Below are positions 26,595 through 35,515 of a stretch of 64,000 bases of DNA, in pieces (positions within the stretch are counted from its first letter, which is position 1; every line of letters begins with the position of its first letter). The stretch is from NCBI RefSeq assembly GCF_900107105.1, contig NZ_FNOT01000011.1, positions 1 to 64,000 on the forward strand, read 5' to 3'. The notes beneath the pieces are model-generated. The model was given only the letters and a program-made list of their open reading frames with translations, was not told where the DNA came from and made no database searches. Source of the stretch: Geodermatophilus africanus. Lineage in GTDB: Bacteria > Actinomycetota > Actinomycetes > Mycobacteriales > Geodermatophilaceae. The translations under genes and the position numbers were made by a program.

Positions 26595-29060
26595 TCAGCC
26601 CGGCACCTGGACGTCGAGCTGCAGCGGCAGGACGCCGGACGACGGTCCCACGTGCAGCCGGAAGACCCCCGCCTCGGTGGCCCAGCGGGAGCCGGTCTCG
26701 TCCCAGTGCCGGTAGGTGCGCCCGGGCAGGTCGACGGTCACCGCCACCTCCCCGCCGGGGTCGGCCTCGGCCGCCGCGAAGCCGGCCAGCCAGCGGACCG
26801 GCCGCTCGAGGGCGCTGTCCGGGCGGCTCGCGTAGACCTGCACCACCTCGCGTCCCCGCCGGCCGCCGGTGTTGCGCAGCCGCACGGTGACCGACGTGGC
26901 GTCGCCCTCGGCGGAGAGGTACTCCCACGTGGTGTAGCCGAGGCCGGAGCCGAACCGGAACCGCGGCTCCCGGCCGTCGCGGTCGTAGGCGCGGTGGCCG
27001 ACGAGCAGGCCCTCGTCGTAGCGCAGCGTCCCGTCCACCGGGAGCGGGGAGGGCAGCCCCTCCTCGGTGGCCGGCCAGGTGACCGGCAACCGGCCCCCGG
27101 GCTCGGCGGCCCCGAGCAGCACGTCGGCGAGCGCGTTACCGCACTCCTGACCGGGGAACCAGGTCAGCAGCACCGCCGGCACCTCCTCCGCCCACGGCAG
27201 GAGCGCCGGGGCGCCGGAGTTCACGACCACCACCGTGCGCGGGTTGGCCGCCACCACCCGGCGGACCAACTCGTCCTGCCGGCCGGGCAGCGCGAGCGAG
27301 CTGCGGTCGAATCCCTCGCTCTCCACCTCCTCGGTGGTCCCCACGACGACGACGGCCACGTCGGCGTCCCGGGCCAGCGCCACGGCCTGCTTGAGCTCGG
27401 CGGCGTCGTCGGCCTCGCGCGCGAGGTTCAGCTGGCAGGTCACCGACTCCACGTCCGTGCCCTCGACGCCTCCGGCGGGTACCGGCACGTGGCGGACGAC
27501 GACCTCGACCTCCTCGCCGGCCCGTAGCTCCAGCGCCACGGACTCCTGCGGGGGCCGCATCATGCCCTCGACGGGGTCCGCGCCCGGTGGCAGGCCGATC
27601 CGGGTGTCCAGGCGGACCTGTCCGCCGACCGTGACCCGGAACGAGCCGACGCCGGACACGCCGATCCGGTGGGCGCCGCCCTCGACGGCCCGCACGCGGG
27701 TGTACAGCTCGACCGCCTGCACCCGGTCCATCGGCACGCCCGGGCCGTAGGAGCCCAGCCAGGTGAAGGCCGCCGCCTCGCGCTCGTCGGTGCCGAGCAC
27801 GGCGCCCTCCGCGTCGCGGAACCGCACCGCCACGCCGCGCCCGCCGTCGGGGCGGCGCAGCAGGTCGAGGTCCGCCGGCGGCAGGCGGTGCGTGCTGCGG
27901 CCGCCGCGGGCGTGCCCCACCTCGACGTCCGGCCCGAGGGCGGCGCGCAGCCCGGCCAGCGGGGAGACGGTGTACGGCGGGAAGACCGTCGCGCTGCCGC
28001 CGCCGAGGGTGCGGGCCTCGACCGCATTGGGCCCGAGGACCGCGACCCGCCGCAACCGGCTCCGCTCGAGCGGCAGCAGCGGGTCCGCCCCGGCGGCGAC
28101 CGGCTCGTTGCGGGCCAGCACGAAGCCCGCAGCGGCGGTGGCCCGCAGCTCCGCGCCGACCTCCGCCGCGGACCAGGGGGCGGCGTCCCGGCCGGGGACC
28201 CCCTCCAGGGCGCCGACCCGTCCGGCGAGCCGCAGCACGCGGAGCACCTTGTCGTCGACGGCCGGCCCCGGTACCTCCCCGGAGCGCACCGCAGCGACGA
28301 GGGCGTCCCCCCAGGGGCCGCGCGGGCCGGGCATCACCAGGTCGAGCAACCCGTCCCCGGCCGCGGCGAGCGACCGGGCGGCGTACCAGTCCGACACCAC
28401 CACCCCGTCGAAGCCCCAGTCGCCCTTGAGGACGTCGCGCTGCAGGGGGCTCTCGGTCATCGTCGTCCCGTTGACGCCGTTGTAGGCGGCCATGACCGCC
28501 CAGGCGCCGCCCTCGCGCACGATGGCCTCGAACGGCGCCAGGTACACCTCGCGCAGCACGCGCTCGCCCACCCGGACGTCGGCGGAGAAGCGCTCGCTCT
28601 CCTGGTCGTTGGCGACCAGGTGCTTGACGGTGGCCCCGACGCCCTCCTCCTGCAGCCCACGCACGTAGGCGACGCCGATCCGGGCGGTGAGCAGCGGGTC
28701 CTCGCTGAAGCACTCGAAGTGCCGCCCGCCGTAGGGGGTGCGGTGCAGGTTGACCGTCGGCGCGAGCAGCACGTCGACACCCCGGCGGCGGGCCTCCGCG
28801 GCCAGCAGCCGGCCCAGGCGCTCGACGCGGTCGACGTCCCAGGTCGCGGCCAGGGCCGTGGGGGAGGGGACGTTCGCGGCGGTGTCGCGTTCGTCCCAGC
28901 GCTCGCCGCGGACGCCGGCCGGCCCGTCGGAGACCACCAGACGGCGCAGCCCGACGGCCGGCTCGGGATGCAGCGACCAGGCGTCCGCCCCGGTGAGCAG
29001 GCGCACCTCCCGCTCGAGGTCCAGCCGGTCGAGCCGCTCGCGCAGGTCGTCGTCGTCCAC
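26595..29060 (-). CDS. GH3-family beta-glucosidase with PA14-like insert
   Basis: The 821-residue enzyme has the GH3 (alpha/beta)8 domain with KHLVANDQESERF and the nucleophile in GVVVSDWYAARS, and the alpha/beta sandwich with VVVVGTTEEVESEGFDRSSLALPGRQ bearing the acid/base Glu region. An insert of ~140 residues rich in beta strands (AFTWLGSYGPGVPMDRVQ ... IGVSGVGSFRVTV) looks like PA14. A C-terminal fibronectin-III-like domain (VTVRLRNTGGRRGREVVQVYA) closes it. No signal peptide is seen, so it probably cleaves imported oligosaccharides or glycosides. Start GTG 29060 is preferred to an upstream ATG at 29120. Confidence 0.88.
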   Translation of the reverse strand: MDDDDLRERLDRLDLEREVRLLTGADAWSLHPEPAVGLRRLVVSDGPAGVRGERWDERDTAANVPSPTALAATWDVDRVERLGRLLAAEARRRGVDVLLAPTVNLHRTPYGGRHFECFSEDPLLTARIGVAYVRGLQEEGVGATVKHLVANDQESERFSADVRVGERVLREVYLAPFEAIVREGGAWAVMAAYNGVNGTTMTESPLQRDVLKGDWGFDGVVVSDWYAARSLAAAGDGLLDLVMPGPRGPWGDALVAAVRSGEVPGPAVDDKVLRVLRLAGRVGALEGVPGRDAAPWSAAEVGAELRATAAAGFVLARNEPVAAGADPLLPLERSRLRRVAVLGPNAVEARTLGGGSATVFPPYTVSPLAGLRAALGPDVEVGHARGGRSTHRLPPADLDLLRRPDGGRGVAVRFRDAEGAVLGTDEREAAAFTWLGSYGPGVPMDRVQAVELYTRVRAVEGGAHRIGVSGVGSFRVTVGGQVRLDTRIGLPPGADPVEGMMRPPQESVALELRAGEEVEVVVRHVPVPAGGVEGTDVESVTCQLNLAREADDAAELKQAVALARDADVAVVVVGTTEEVESEGFDRSSLALPGRQDELVRRVVAANPRTVVVVNSGAPALLPWAEEVPAVLLTWFPGQECGNALADVLLGAAEPGGRLPVTWPATEEGLPSPLPVDGTLRYDEGLLVGHRAYDRDGREPRFRFGSGLGYTTWEYLSAEGDATSVTVRLRNTGGRRGREVVQVYASRPDSALERPVRWLAGFAAAEADPGGEVAVTVDLPGRTYRHWDETGSRWATEAGVFRLHVGPSSGVLPLQLDVQVPG

Positions 29061-29197
29061 GGGGCGTTCCGTCCTCGGCGGTGGAGGGGCAGCGGGCGGG
29101 CTGCGGCGCGGCCACCGCAAGGTCTAGTTCGGTCCGGCGGGCGCGGTCAACCGGAGTGCCGTGCATCCGACGTCGTCCCTCGGGCAGGCTGGTCGCC

Positions 29198-30139
29198 GTG
29201 AAGCTGCTGCTCCCCGACTCGGTCCCGCTCGCCCCCGCGCTGCCCGAGGGGGTCGAGGCGGTGCGCTACGACGCCACCGCGCCCGTGCCCGGCGAGCACC
29301 TGGACGCCGAGGCGCTGGTCGTGTGGGGCAACCGGGCGGACGACCTGCGCGCCGTCGCCGGCCGGATGCCGCGGCTGCGCTGGATCCAGACGCTCGCGGC
29401 GGGTCCGGACGTCGTCCTCGGCGCGGGCTTCCCGGACGACGTCGTCGTCACCTCCGGCGTGGGCCTGCACGACCGACCGGTCACCGAGCACGCCCTCACG
29501 CTGGTGCTCGCGCTGCTGCGCCGGGTGCCGCAGGCGATCGCCGCCCAGGCCGAGCACCGCTGGGCCGGCGAGCTCGGCGGGCTGCAGCCGCTGCACCCCG
29601 ACGGCGCGGTCACCACGCTGCTCGGTGCCCGGGTGCTCGTCTGGGGTTTCGGCAACATCGGGCAGCACCTGGCCCCGCTGCTGCGGGCCCTCGGCGCGCA
29701 GGTGCGAGGCGTGGGGCGCAGCGCGGGGGAGCGAGCCGGGTTCCCCGTCGTGGCGGAGGACGAGCTGGACGCGGAGCTGCGGCGGACCGACGTCCTGGTG
29801 ATGATCCTGCCCGCCACCGAGGCCACGACCCACGCCCTCGACCCCGCCCGGCTGGGCGCGCTGCCACGGCACGCGTTCGTCGTCAACGTCGGCCGCGGGA
29901 CGACGGTCGACGAGCCCGCCCTCGTCGCCGCGCTCGCCGAGGGGCGCATCGCCGGTGCCGCGCTCGACGTCACGGAGGTCGAGCCGCTACCGGCCGACTC
30001 CCCGCTGTGGGACGCGCCGAACCTGCTGCTCACCCCGCACGCCGCCGGCGGCCGGCCGGTCGGCTCCGACGAGCTCGTCGCCGCCAACCTCGCGGCCCTG
30101 CTCGCCGGGGGCGAGCTGCGCAACGTCGTGGCGCGCTGA
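29198..30139 (+). CDS. D-2-hydroxyacid dehydrogenase
   Basis: The 313-residue protein has the NAD-binding motif VLVWGFGNIGQHLAPLL and the catalytic triad region of the family: HAFVVNVGRGTTVDEPALVAAL (Arg), DVTEVEPLPADSPLW (Glu) and LLTPHAAG (His). It reduces 2-keto acids or oxidises D-2-hydroxyacids with NAD(P)H. GTG 29198 (VAVKLLLPDS) is the likely start; no clear ribosome site, so translation may be near-leaderless. It is divergent from the GH3 gene and followed by an SDR, an isomerase-like TIM barrel and an aldehyde dehydrogenase on the same strand. Confidence 0.85.
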   Translation: MKLLLPDSVPLAPALPEGVEAVRYDATAPVPGEHLDAEALVVWGNRADDLRAVAGRMPRLRWIQTLAAGPDVVLGAGFPDDVVVTSGVGLHDRPVTEHALTLVLALLRRVPQAIAAQAEHRWAGELGGLQPLHPDGAVTTLLGARVLVWGFGNIGQHLAPLLRALGAQVRGVGRSAGERAGFPVVAEDELDAELRRTDVLVMILPATEATTHALDPARLGALPRHAFVVNVGRGTTVDEPALVAALAEGRIAGAALDVTEVEPLPADSPLWDAPNLLLTPHAAGGRPVGSDELVAANLAALLAGGELRNVVAR

Positions 30140-30297
30140 CTCGGGGGCGGGCCGCGCCGCTCGGTCCGAGGAGCCGCGGTCGGCCGCCGGTGCGCGTCGG
30201 ACCGGCGGCGCGGGTTGGTCCCGGTGGGCAGCGCGGACGACGATGAGCCCGTGGACGCACTCTCCAGCCCTGGTCCCACAGCCGGTGCCGCCGTGCG

Positions 30298-31053
30298 GTG
30301 CGCACCGTGACCGCCGACCGCCGCACCGCGGTGGTGACCGGCGCGGGCTCCGGGCTCGGCCGCGCCATCGCCCACGCGCTGCTGGCCGACGGCTGGTCCG
30401 TGGCGCTGCTGGGGCGCACCCGGCCCTCGCTGGAGGAGACGGCCGGGGCCGGGGACGCCGCGCTCGTGCTGCCCACCGACGTCGCCGACGAGCAGCAGGT
30501 GGACGCCGCCTTCGACGAGGTCCGCGACACCTGGGGCCGGCTGGACCTGCTGGTCAACAACGCCGGCACCTTCGGTCCCGCGGGCGAGGTCGACGAGGTC
30601 GCGGTCGCCGACTGGCGGGCCACCGTGGAGGTCAACGTGACGGGCGTCTTCCTCTGCGCCCGCGCCGCCGTCCGGCGGATGAAGGCCCAGGACCCGCCGG
30701 GCGGGCGGATCGTCAACAACGGCTCGATCTCCGCGCACGCGCCGCGGCCGGGCAGCGTCGCCTACACCGCCACCAAGCACGCCGTCACCGGCCTGACCAA
30801 GGCGATCGCGCTCGACGGCCGCGCGCACCGGATCGTCTGCGGCCAGATCGACATCGGGAACGCCGCCACCGAGATGACCGCCGGGATCGCGCACGGCGCC
30901 CGCCAGGCCGACGGCTCCGTCCGGCCCGAGCCCACCTTCGACCCGGCGCACGTCGCCGCGGCGGTGGTGCAGATGGCCCGGTTACCGCTCGAGGTCAGCG
31001 TCCCGTTCACCACGATGCTGGCCACCGGGATGCCCTACCTCGGGCGCGGCTGA
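30298..31053 (+). CDS. Short-chain dehydrogenase/reductase
   Basis: The 251-residue SDR has the cofactor motif TGAGSGLGRAIAHAL, the NNAG structural motif (VNNAGTFGPA), and the catalytic Ser-Tyr-Lys set in NNGSISAHA and YTATKHAVTG. The length is typical of classical SDRs. It lies 9 bp upstream of the TIM-barrel isomerase-like gene, so the pair is co-transcribed. A sugar- or hydroxyacid-derived alcohol is a likely substrate (from context only). Confidence 0.87.
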   Translation: MRTVTADRRTAVVTGAGSGLGRAIAHALLADGWSVALLGRTRPSLEETAGAGDAALVLPTDVADEQQVDAAFDEVRDTWGRLDLLVNNAGTFGPAGEVDEVAVADWRATVEVNVTGVFLCARAAVRRMKAQDPPGGRIVNNGSISAHAPRPGSVAYTATKHAVTGLTKAIALDGRAHRIVCGQIDIGNAATEMTAGIAHGARQADGSVRPEPTFDPAHVAAAVVQMARLPLEVSVPFTTMLATGMPYLGRG

Positions 31054-31062
31054 GGGCTCCGC

Positions 31063-31866
31063 GTGCGCTTCGCCGTCAACACCTCCCTGCTCTTCGGCGA
31101 CCTGCCGCTCGAGCGCCGGCCGCAGGCCGCCCGGGACGCCGGGTTCACCGCGGTCGAGTCGTGGTGGCCCTTCTCCTCGGTCGCGCCGGCCGACCGGGAG
31201 GTCGAGGCCTTCGCGCGGTCGGTCGAGGACGCCGGGGTGCGGCTGGTCGCGCTGAACTTCCCGGCCGGTGCGATGGCCGACGGGGAGCGCGGCCTGGTGT
31301 CCCTGCCCGGACGGGAGGCGGAGTGGCGCGACGCGGTCGCCGCCACGGTCGGCGTCGGGGAGCGGCTGGGCGTGCGGCTGTTCAACGCGCTGTACGGCAA
31401 CCGGGCCGACGGCGCCACCCCCGCCGCGCAGGACGCGCTCGCCGTCGAGCACCTGGCCCTCGCCGGGCGGGCGGCGGCCCGCATCGGCGGCACGGTGCTG
31501 CTCGAGCCGCTCAGCGCCGCGCCCCGGTACCCGCTGCGGCGGGCGGAGGACGCGCTGGCCGTCGTCGACCGGGTGGCGGACGAGACCGGGGTGGGCGCGC
31601 TCGGCCTGCTCCTCGACCTCCACCACCTCGCGGTCAACGGCGAGGACCTCGACCGGGTGGTCGCCGTCCACGGCCCCCGGGCCGCGCACGTGCAGGTCGC
31701 CGACGTCCCCGGGCGGGGCGCGCCGGGCACCGGGCAGCTCGACCTGCCGCGGCACCTGCGCGATCTCGAGGACGGCGGCTACTCCGGCTGGGTCGCCCTC
31801 GAGCACCTGCCCGGGGACGGCGACCCGTTCGCCTGGCTGCCCCGGGAGGCCCGCGACGCCGGGTGA
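31063..31866 (+). CDS. Hydroxypyruvate isomerase-like TIM-barrel protein
   Basis: The 267-residue protein is a xylose-isomerase-like TIM barrel: MRFAVNTSLLFGDLPLERR at the start, AARDAGFTAVESWWPF, a metal-binding Glu in TVLLEPLS, and LLLDLHHLAV, HVQVADVPGRGAPGTGQLD and WVALEHLPGDGD. This sequence of motifs matches Hyi-type hydroxypyruvate isomerases. With the SDR and the 2-hydroxyacid dehydrogenase nearby, interconversion of C3 hydroxy/keto acids is a reasonable inference. It begins 9 bp after the SDR stop. Confidence 0.8.
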   Translation: MRFAVNTSLLFGDLPLERRPQAARDAGFTAVESWWPFSSVAPADREVEAFARSVEDAGVRLVALNFPAGAMADGERGLVSLPGREAEWRDAVAATVGVGERLGVRLFNALYGNRADGATPAAQDALAVEHLALAGRAAARIGGTVLLEPLSAAPRYPLRRAEDALAVVDRVADETGVGALGLLLDLHHLAVNGEDLDRVVAVHGPRAAHVQVADVPGRGAPGTGQLDLPRHLRDLEDGGYSGWVALEHLPGDGDPFAWLPREARDAG

Positions 31867-31990
31867 CCGGGGACGGCGGTGTGCCAGGTCGGCGTCCGCG
31901 GCCTCCCCCGGTGGACGGACCGGCACTGGCCCGGGCGCGTCGGGTCTCGCAGATTCGTCGTCGACACCGTCCACGTCCCGAGGAGGACGC

Positions 31991-33424
31991 ATGACCACCC
32001 CCTACTGGGTCGCCGGGGAGCCCCGGACCGGCACCGACGTCGTCGAGGTGCGCTCGCCGTTCGACGGCGCCGAGGCCGGGCGGACGACGAACGCCACCGC
32101 CGAGGACGTCGAGGCCGCGGTGTCGGCTGCCGCCGCGGCCCGCGCCGCCTGCGCGGCGCTCCCGGCCCACGCGCGGGCCGCCGCCCTCGACCACGTGTCC
32201 CGCCGGCTGGCCGAGCGCAGCGAGGAGGTCGCCGCGCTGATCACCGCCGAGTCCGGCAAGCCGCTGAAGTGGGCCCGCCTGGAGGTGGCCCGCGCCGTGT
32301 CGACCTTCCGCTGGGGTGCGGAGGAGGCGCGGCGCTGGTCGGGCAGCCTGCAGCGGCTGGACACCGACCCGTCCGCGACCGGGCGGATGGCACTGGTCCG
32401 GCGCGTGCCCCGCGGGCCGGTGCTGGGCATCGCGCCGTTCAACTTCCCGCTCAACCTGGTCGCCCACAAGGTCGCGCCGGCGATCGCCGCCGGGGCGCCG
32501 ATCGTGGTCAAGCCCGCACCGGCCACGCCGCTGACCGCGCTGCTGCTCGGGGAGATCCTGGCCGAGACGGACCTGCCGGCCGGCGCCTGGTCGGTGCTGC
32601 CGGTGCCCAACGAGGTCGCCGCGCGGCTGGTGCAGGACCCGCGGCTGCCGGTCGTCTCGTTCACGGGGTCCGTGCCGGTCGGCTGGTCGATCCGCGAGTC
32701 GGCGCCGCGCAAGCACGTCACCCTGGAGCTCGGCGGCAACGCGGCGGCCGTCGTCGCCCCCGACCAGGACGACGCGGCGCTGGACTGGGCCGCCTCCCGG
32801 ATCGCGACCTTCGCGATGTACCAGGCCGGGCAGTCCTGCATCTCGGTGCAGCGGGTGCTCGCCCACCGCGCGGTCGCCGACGCGCTGACCGCCCGCGTGG
32901 TGGAGGCCGTGGAGAAGCTGGTCACCGGCTCCCCGACCGACCCGGCGACGGACGTCGGGCCGCTCATCGACGAGCCGGCCGCCCGGCGGGTGGAGAGCTG
33001 GGTCGCCGACGCGGTCGCCGCGGGCGCCCGCGTGCTCACCGGCGGCAGCCGCGACGGCGCCACCTACGCGCCCACGGTGCTCACCGACGTCCCGGCCGAC
33101 GCGAAGGTGTCCTGCGAGGAGGTGTTCGGCCCGGTCGTCGTCCTGGACGTCGTGGACTCCGTCGACGAGGCGTTCGCGCGGGTCAACGATGGCCGCTTCG
33201 GCCTGCAGACCGGCGTCTTCACCCGGGACCTGCAGGTGGCCTTCCGTGCGGCCGCGGTGCTCGAGGTCGGGGGAGTGGTGGTCGGCGACGTCCCGAGCTT
33301 CCGCGCCGACCAGATGCCCTACGGCGGCGTGAAGGACTCCGGCACCGGGCGGGAGGGTGTGCGCGCGGCGATGGAGGACCTCACCGAGGAGCGCGTCCTC
33401 GTCCTCACCGGCATCGACGTGTAG
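31991..33424 (+). CDS. Aldehyde dehydrogenase (NAD(P)+)
   Basis: The 477-residue enzyme carries PFNFPL (oxyanion Asn), VSFTGSVPVG (NAD loop), LELGGNAA (general base) and AGQSCISVQR with the nucleophile Cys. LELGGN and GQSC are typical of phosphonoacetaldehyde/lactaldehyde/succinic-semialdehyde-type ALDHs. AGGAGG stands at 31981-31986, five bases before the ATG, which fixes the start. It follows the isomerase-like gene after 124 bp. The dehydrogenase at 33670 faces it across two large dyads. Confidence 0.88.
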   Translation: MTTPYWVAGEPRTGTDVVEVRSPFDGAEAGRTTNATAEDVEAAVSAAAAARAACAALPAHARAAALDHVSRRLAERSEEVAALITAESGKPLKWARLEVARAVSTFRWGAEEARRWSGSLQRLDTDPSATGRMALVRRVPRGPVLGIAPFNFPLNLVAHKVAPAIAAGAPIVVKPAPATPLTALLLGEILAETDLPAGAWSVLPVPNEVAARLVQDPRLPVVSFTGSVPVGWSIRESAPRKHVTLELGGNAAAVVAPDQDDAALDWAASRIATFAMYQAGQSCISVQRVLAHRAVADALTARVVEAVEKLVTGSPTDPATDVGPLIDEPAARRVESWVADAVAAGARVLTGGSRDGATYAPTVLTDVPADAKVSCEEVFGPVVVLDVVDSVDEAFARVNDGRFGLQTGVFTRDLQVAFRAAAVLEVGGVVVGDVPSFRADQMPYGGVKDSGTGREGVRAAMEDLTEERVLVLTGIDV

Positions 33425-33497
33425 GACGCCGGAGGATCCCCCGGCCGCTCCCGACGACCTCGCGCTGCGTTCGACTCGGTCGTCTGCGACCGCCGTT

Positions 33498-33563
33498 GAT
33501 CATGGGGTTGTTGCCGTCTCGCGCGGCGCGTCCGCGCGTGTCGCCGGCAACAACCCCATGATC
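33498..33563. repeat. 18-bp perfect inverted repeat, GATCATGG type
   Basis: GATCATGGGGTTGTTGCC (33498-33515) is repeated in inverse orientation at 33546-33563; the 30-bp spacer contains a further GC-rich dyad (GCGCG...CGCGC). It lies between convergent genes. Its outer arm starts like that of the dyad at 49163-49228 (GATCATGG, then A or G, then GTT), suggesting a dispersed intergenic repeat family or a terminator type. Confidence 0.75.
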
Positions 33564-33589
33564 GACTGATCCAGGCGTCCGGGCGACTC

Positions 33590-33649
33590 CCGAACACAAA
33601 CGCTGAGCGCCCTCTCCCGTCGCGGGAGGGGGCGCTCAGCGTGTGTTCG
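33590..33649. terminator. Long hairpin between convergent aldehyde dehydrogenases
   Basis: CGCTGAGCGCC (33601-33611) with flanking CCGAACACA pairs with GGCGCTCAGCG (33631-33641) and TGTGTTCGG, and CTCCCG with CGGGAG at the tip. The stem is more than 25 bp with small mismatches. It stands 20 bp from the stop of the minus-strand gene and is a strong bidirectional terminator candidate. Confidence 0.75.
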
Positions 33650-33669
33650 GGGCGGACGCGGTCAGCGGC

Positions 33670-35115
33670 TCAGCTCTCCAGGTTGGCCATCACGTGCTTG
33701 ACGCGGGTGTAGTCCTCGAACCCGTACATCGACAGGTCCTTGCCGTAGCCGGAGTGCTTGAACCCGCCGTGCGGCATCTCGGCGACCAGCGGGATGTGCG
33801 TGTTGATCCACACGCAGCCGAAGTCCAGCGCCCGGCTCATCCGCATGGCCCGGCCGAAGTCCCTCGTCCAGACGCTCGAGGCCAGCCCGTACTCGACCCC
33901 GTTGGCCCAGGCGAGGGCCTGTCCCTCGTCGGAGAACCGCTGCACGGTGATGACCGGGCCGAAGACCTCCTGCTGCACCAGCTCGTCGTCCTGCCGCAGC
34001 CCGGCCACGACGGTCGGCTCGACGAAGAAGCCGCGGTCGCCGATCCGGCGGCCGCCGGCGGTGATCTCGGCGTGGCCGGGCGCGCGGTCGAGGAACCCGG
34101 TGACGTGCGCGAGCTGGTTGGCGTTGTTCACCGGCGGCACGAGCGCGTCCTCGTCGCCGGCGCCACCCTCGTACGTCGTCCGCGTGTTCCGCGCCTGCTC
34201 GCTCAGCGCCGCGACGAAGTCGTCGTGGATGCCCGGCCCGGCCAGCACGCGGGTGGCGGCGGTGCAGTCCTGGCCGGCGTTGAAGTAGCCGGCGACCGCG
34301 ATCGCCTCGGCCGCGGCCTCGAGGTCGGCGTCGTCGAAGACGACCACCGGGGCCTTACCGCCCAGCTCAAGGTGCACCCGCTTGACGTCGCGCGCGGCCG
34401 TCTCCGCCACTGCCATGCCGGCCCGCACCGACCCGGTGATCGACACCATCTGCGGCGTCCGGTGCTCCACGAGCGCCCGGCCGGTGTCCCGGTCGCCGCA
34501 GACGACGTTGAGGACGCCCGGCGGGAGGAACTCCGCGGCGAGCTCCGCCATCCGCAGCGTCGTCGCCGGCGTGGTGTCGCTGGGCTTGAGGACGACGGTG
34601 TTGCCGGCCGCGATCGCGGGCGCGAACTTCCAGACCGCCATCATCATCGGGTAGTTCCACGGCGTCACCTGGCCGATGACCCCGACCGGCTCGCGCCGGA
34701 TCCAGGACGTGTGGCCGGACAGGTACTCCGCGGCCGCCTTGCCCTCGAGGTTGCGCGCCGCACCGGCGAAGAACCGGATCTGGTCGACCATCGGCGGGAT
34801 CTCCTCGCTCGCGGTCAGCCCGATCGGCTTGCCGGTGTTGCGGCTCTCCAGCGCCACCAGCTCCTCGCCGTGCGCCTCGATCGCGTCGGCGATGCGGAGC
34901 AGCGCCAGGGATCGCTCCGAGGGGGTGGCGTCCCGCCAGCCCGGGAAGGCGCCCGCCGCCGCGGTGTAGGCGCGGTCGACGTCCTCGGCCGACGACACCG
35001 GCGCCGAGGCGAACACCTCGCCGGAGGCCGGGTCGACCAGGTCCATCCGGCGGCCGTCGGTGGCGTCGACGTGGTCCCCGCCGACGAAGTTGCGCAGCTC
35101 GAGCTTGTCGCTCAC
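33670..35115 (-). CDS. Aldehyde dehydrogenase (gamma-aminobutyraldehyde type)
   Basis: The 481-residue enzyme has [28 protein letters not shown] and [10 protein letters not shown] with the nucleophile Cys; this subgroup includes the PatD/betaine-aldehyde dehydrogenases. GTG 35115 ([10 protein letters not shown]) is preferred, with GAGGGA upstream. It is the last gene of the minus-strand run that begins with the Fe-S protein at 38536. The likely role is oxidation of the aldehyde produced by the FAD enzyme of that run (inference). Its closest relative in this window, by motif wording, is the ALDH at 2502. Confidence 0.88.
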   Translation of the reverse strand: MSDKLELRNFVGGDHVDATDGRRMDLVDPASGEVFASAPVSSAEDVDRAYTAAAGAFPGWRDATPSERSLALLRIADAIEAHGEELVALESRNTGKPIGLTASEEIPPMVDQIRFFAGAARNLEGKAAAEYLSGHTSWIRREPVGVIGQVTPWNYPMMMAVWKFAPAIAAGNTVVLKPSDTTPATTLRMAELAAEFLPPGVLNVVCGDRDTGRALVEHRTPQMVSITGSVRAGMAVAETAARDVKRVHLELGGKAPVVVFDDADLEAAAEAIAVAGYFNAGQDCTAATRVLAGPGIHDDFVAALSEQARNTRTTYEGGAGDEDALVPPVNNANQLAHVTGFLDRAPGHAEITAGGRRIGDRGFFVEPTVVAGLRQDDELVQQEVFGPVITVQRFSDEGQALAWANGVEYGLASSVWTRDFGRAMRMSRALDFGCVWINTHIPLVAEMPHGGFKHSGYGKDLSMYGFEDYTRVKHVMANLES

Positions 35116-35152
35116 CGCAGGTCCCTCTCGTTCGTCTGTGCTGATCCGGTCG

Positions 35153-35515
35153 TCATGGTGCACTGTGACCGTGGATAGGTCCAGTGCCAGCGCCCGACTG
35201 CTGCGGATTCCGCAGCTCGGCCTCCGCGTCGACCTCCGTGAGGAGCTCCGATCCGGTGATCACCCGCTCAGCGAAGTGCTGGTGCATCCACGCCAGGTGG
35301 TCCTGCCGGCTGCGCATGATCCGCAGCGTGTCCCAGTTGGGGAACACCTGCTGCAGCACGTGGGTCTGCATCAGCCGCGGGTCGACCTCGTAGACGTGCT
35401 CGAAGGTCGTCTGGGCCACCTCGCTGACCCGCAGCGGCGCCGGTGGGGTGTGCTGCTCGGCGAAGCGGTAGGGCGCGGTTGCGGCCGGGCCGGTGGGCTG
35501 GTCATCGGTTCTCAT
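35153..35515 (-). CDS. Uncharacterised 120-aa protein coupled to FAD oxidase
   Basis: No family is recognised. The protein has 120 residues, a disordered Pro/Ala N-terminus, then a compact acidic/aromatic region ([60 protein letters not shown]) with several His and Trp residues. Its start lies 14 bp inside the 3' end of the FAD oxidase gene, so translational coupling and a shared pathway are likely. It could be an accessory subunit or a small cupin-less binding protein. No Cys-rich or membrane features are present. Confidence 0.7.
   Translation of the reverse strand: MRTDDQPTGPAATAPYRFAEQHTPPAPLRVSEVAQTTFEHVYEVDPRLMQTHVLQQVFPNWDTLRIMRSRQDHLAWMHQHFAERVITGSELLTEVDAEAELRNPQQSGAGTGPIHGHSAP

Noticed and set aside
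33357..33569. Small gene spanning the end of the aldehyde dehydrogenase and the palindrome
   Set aside because: It is an out-of-frame reading of the ALDH end and of the inverted repeat.
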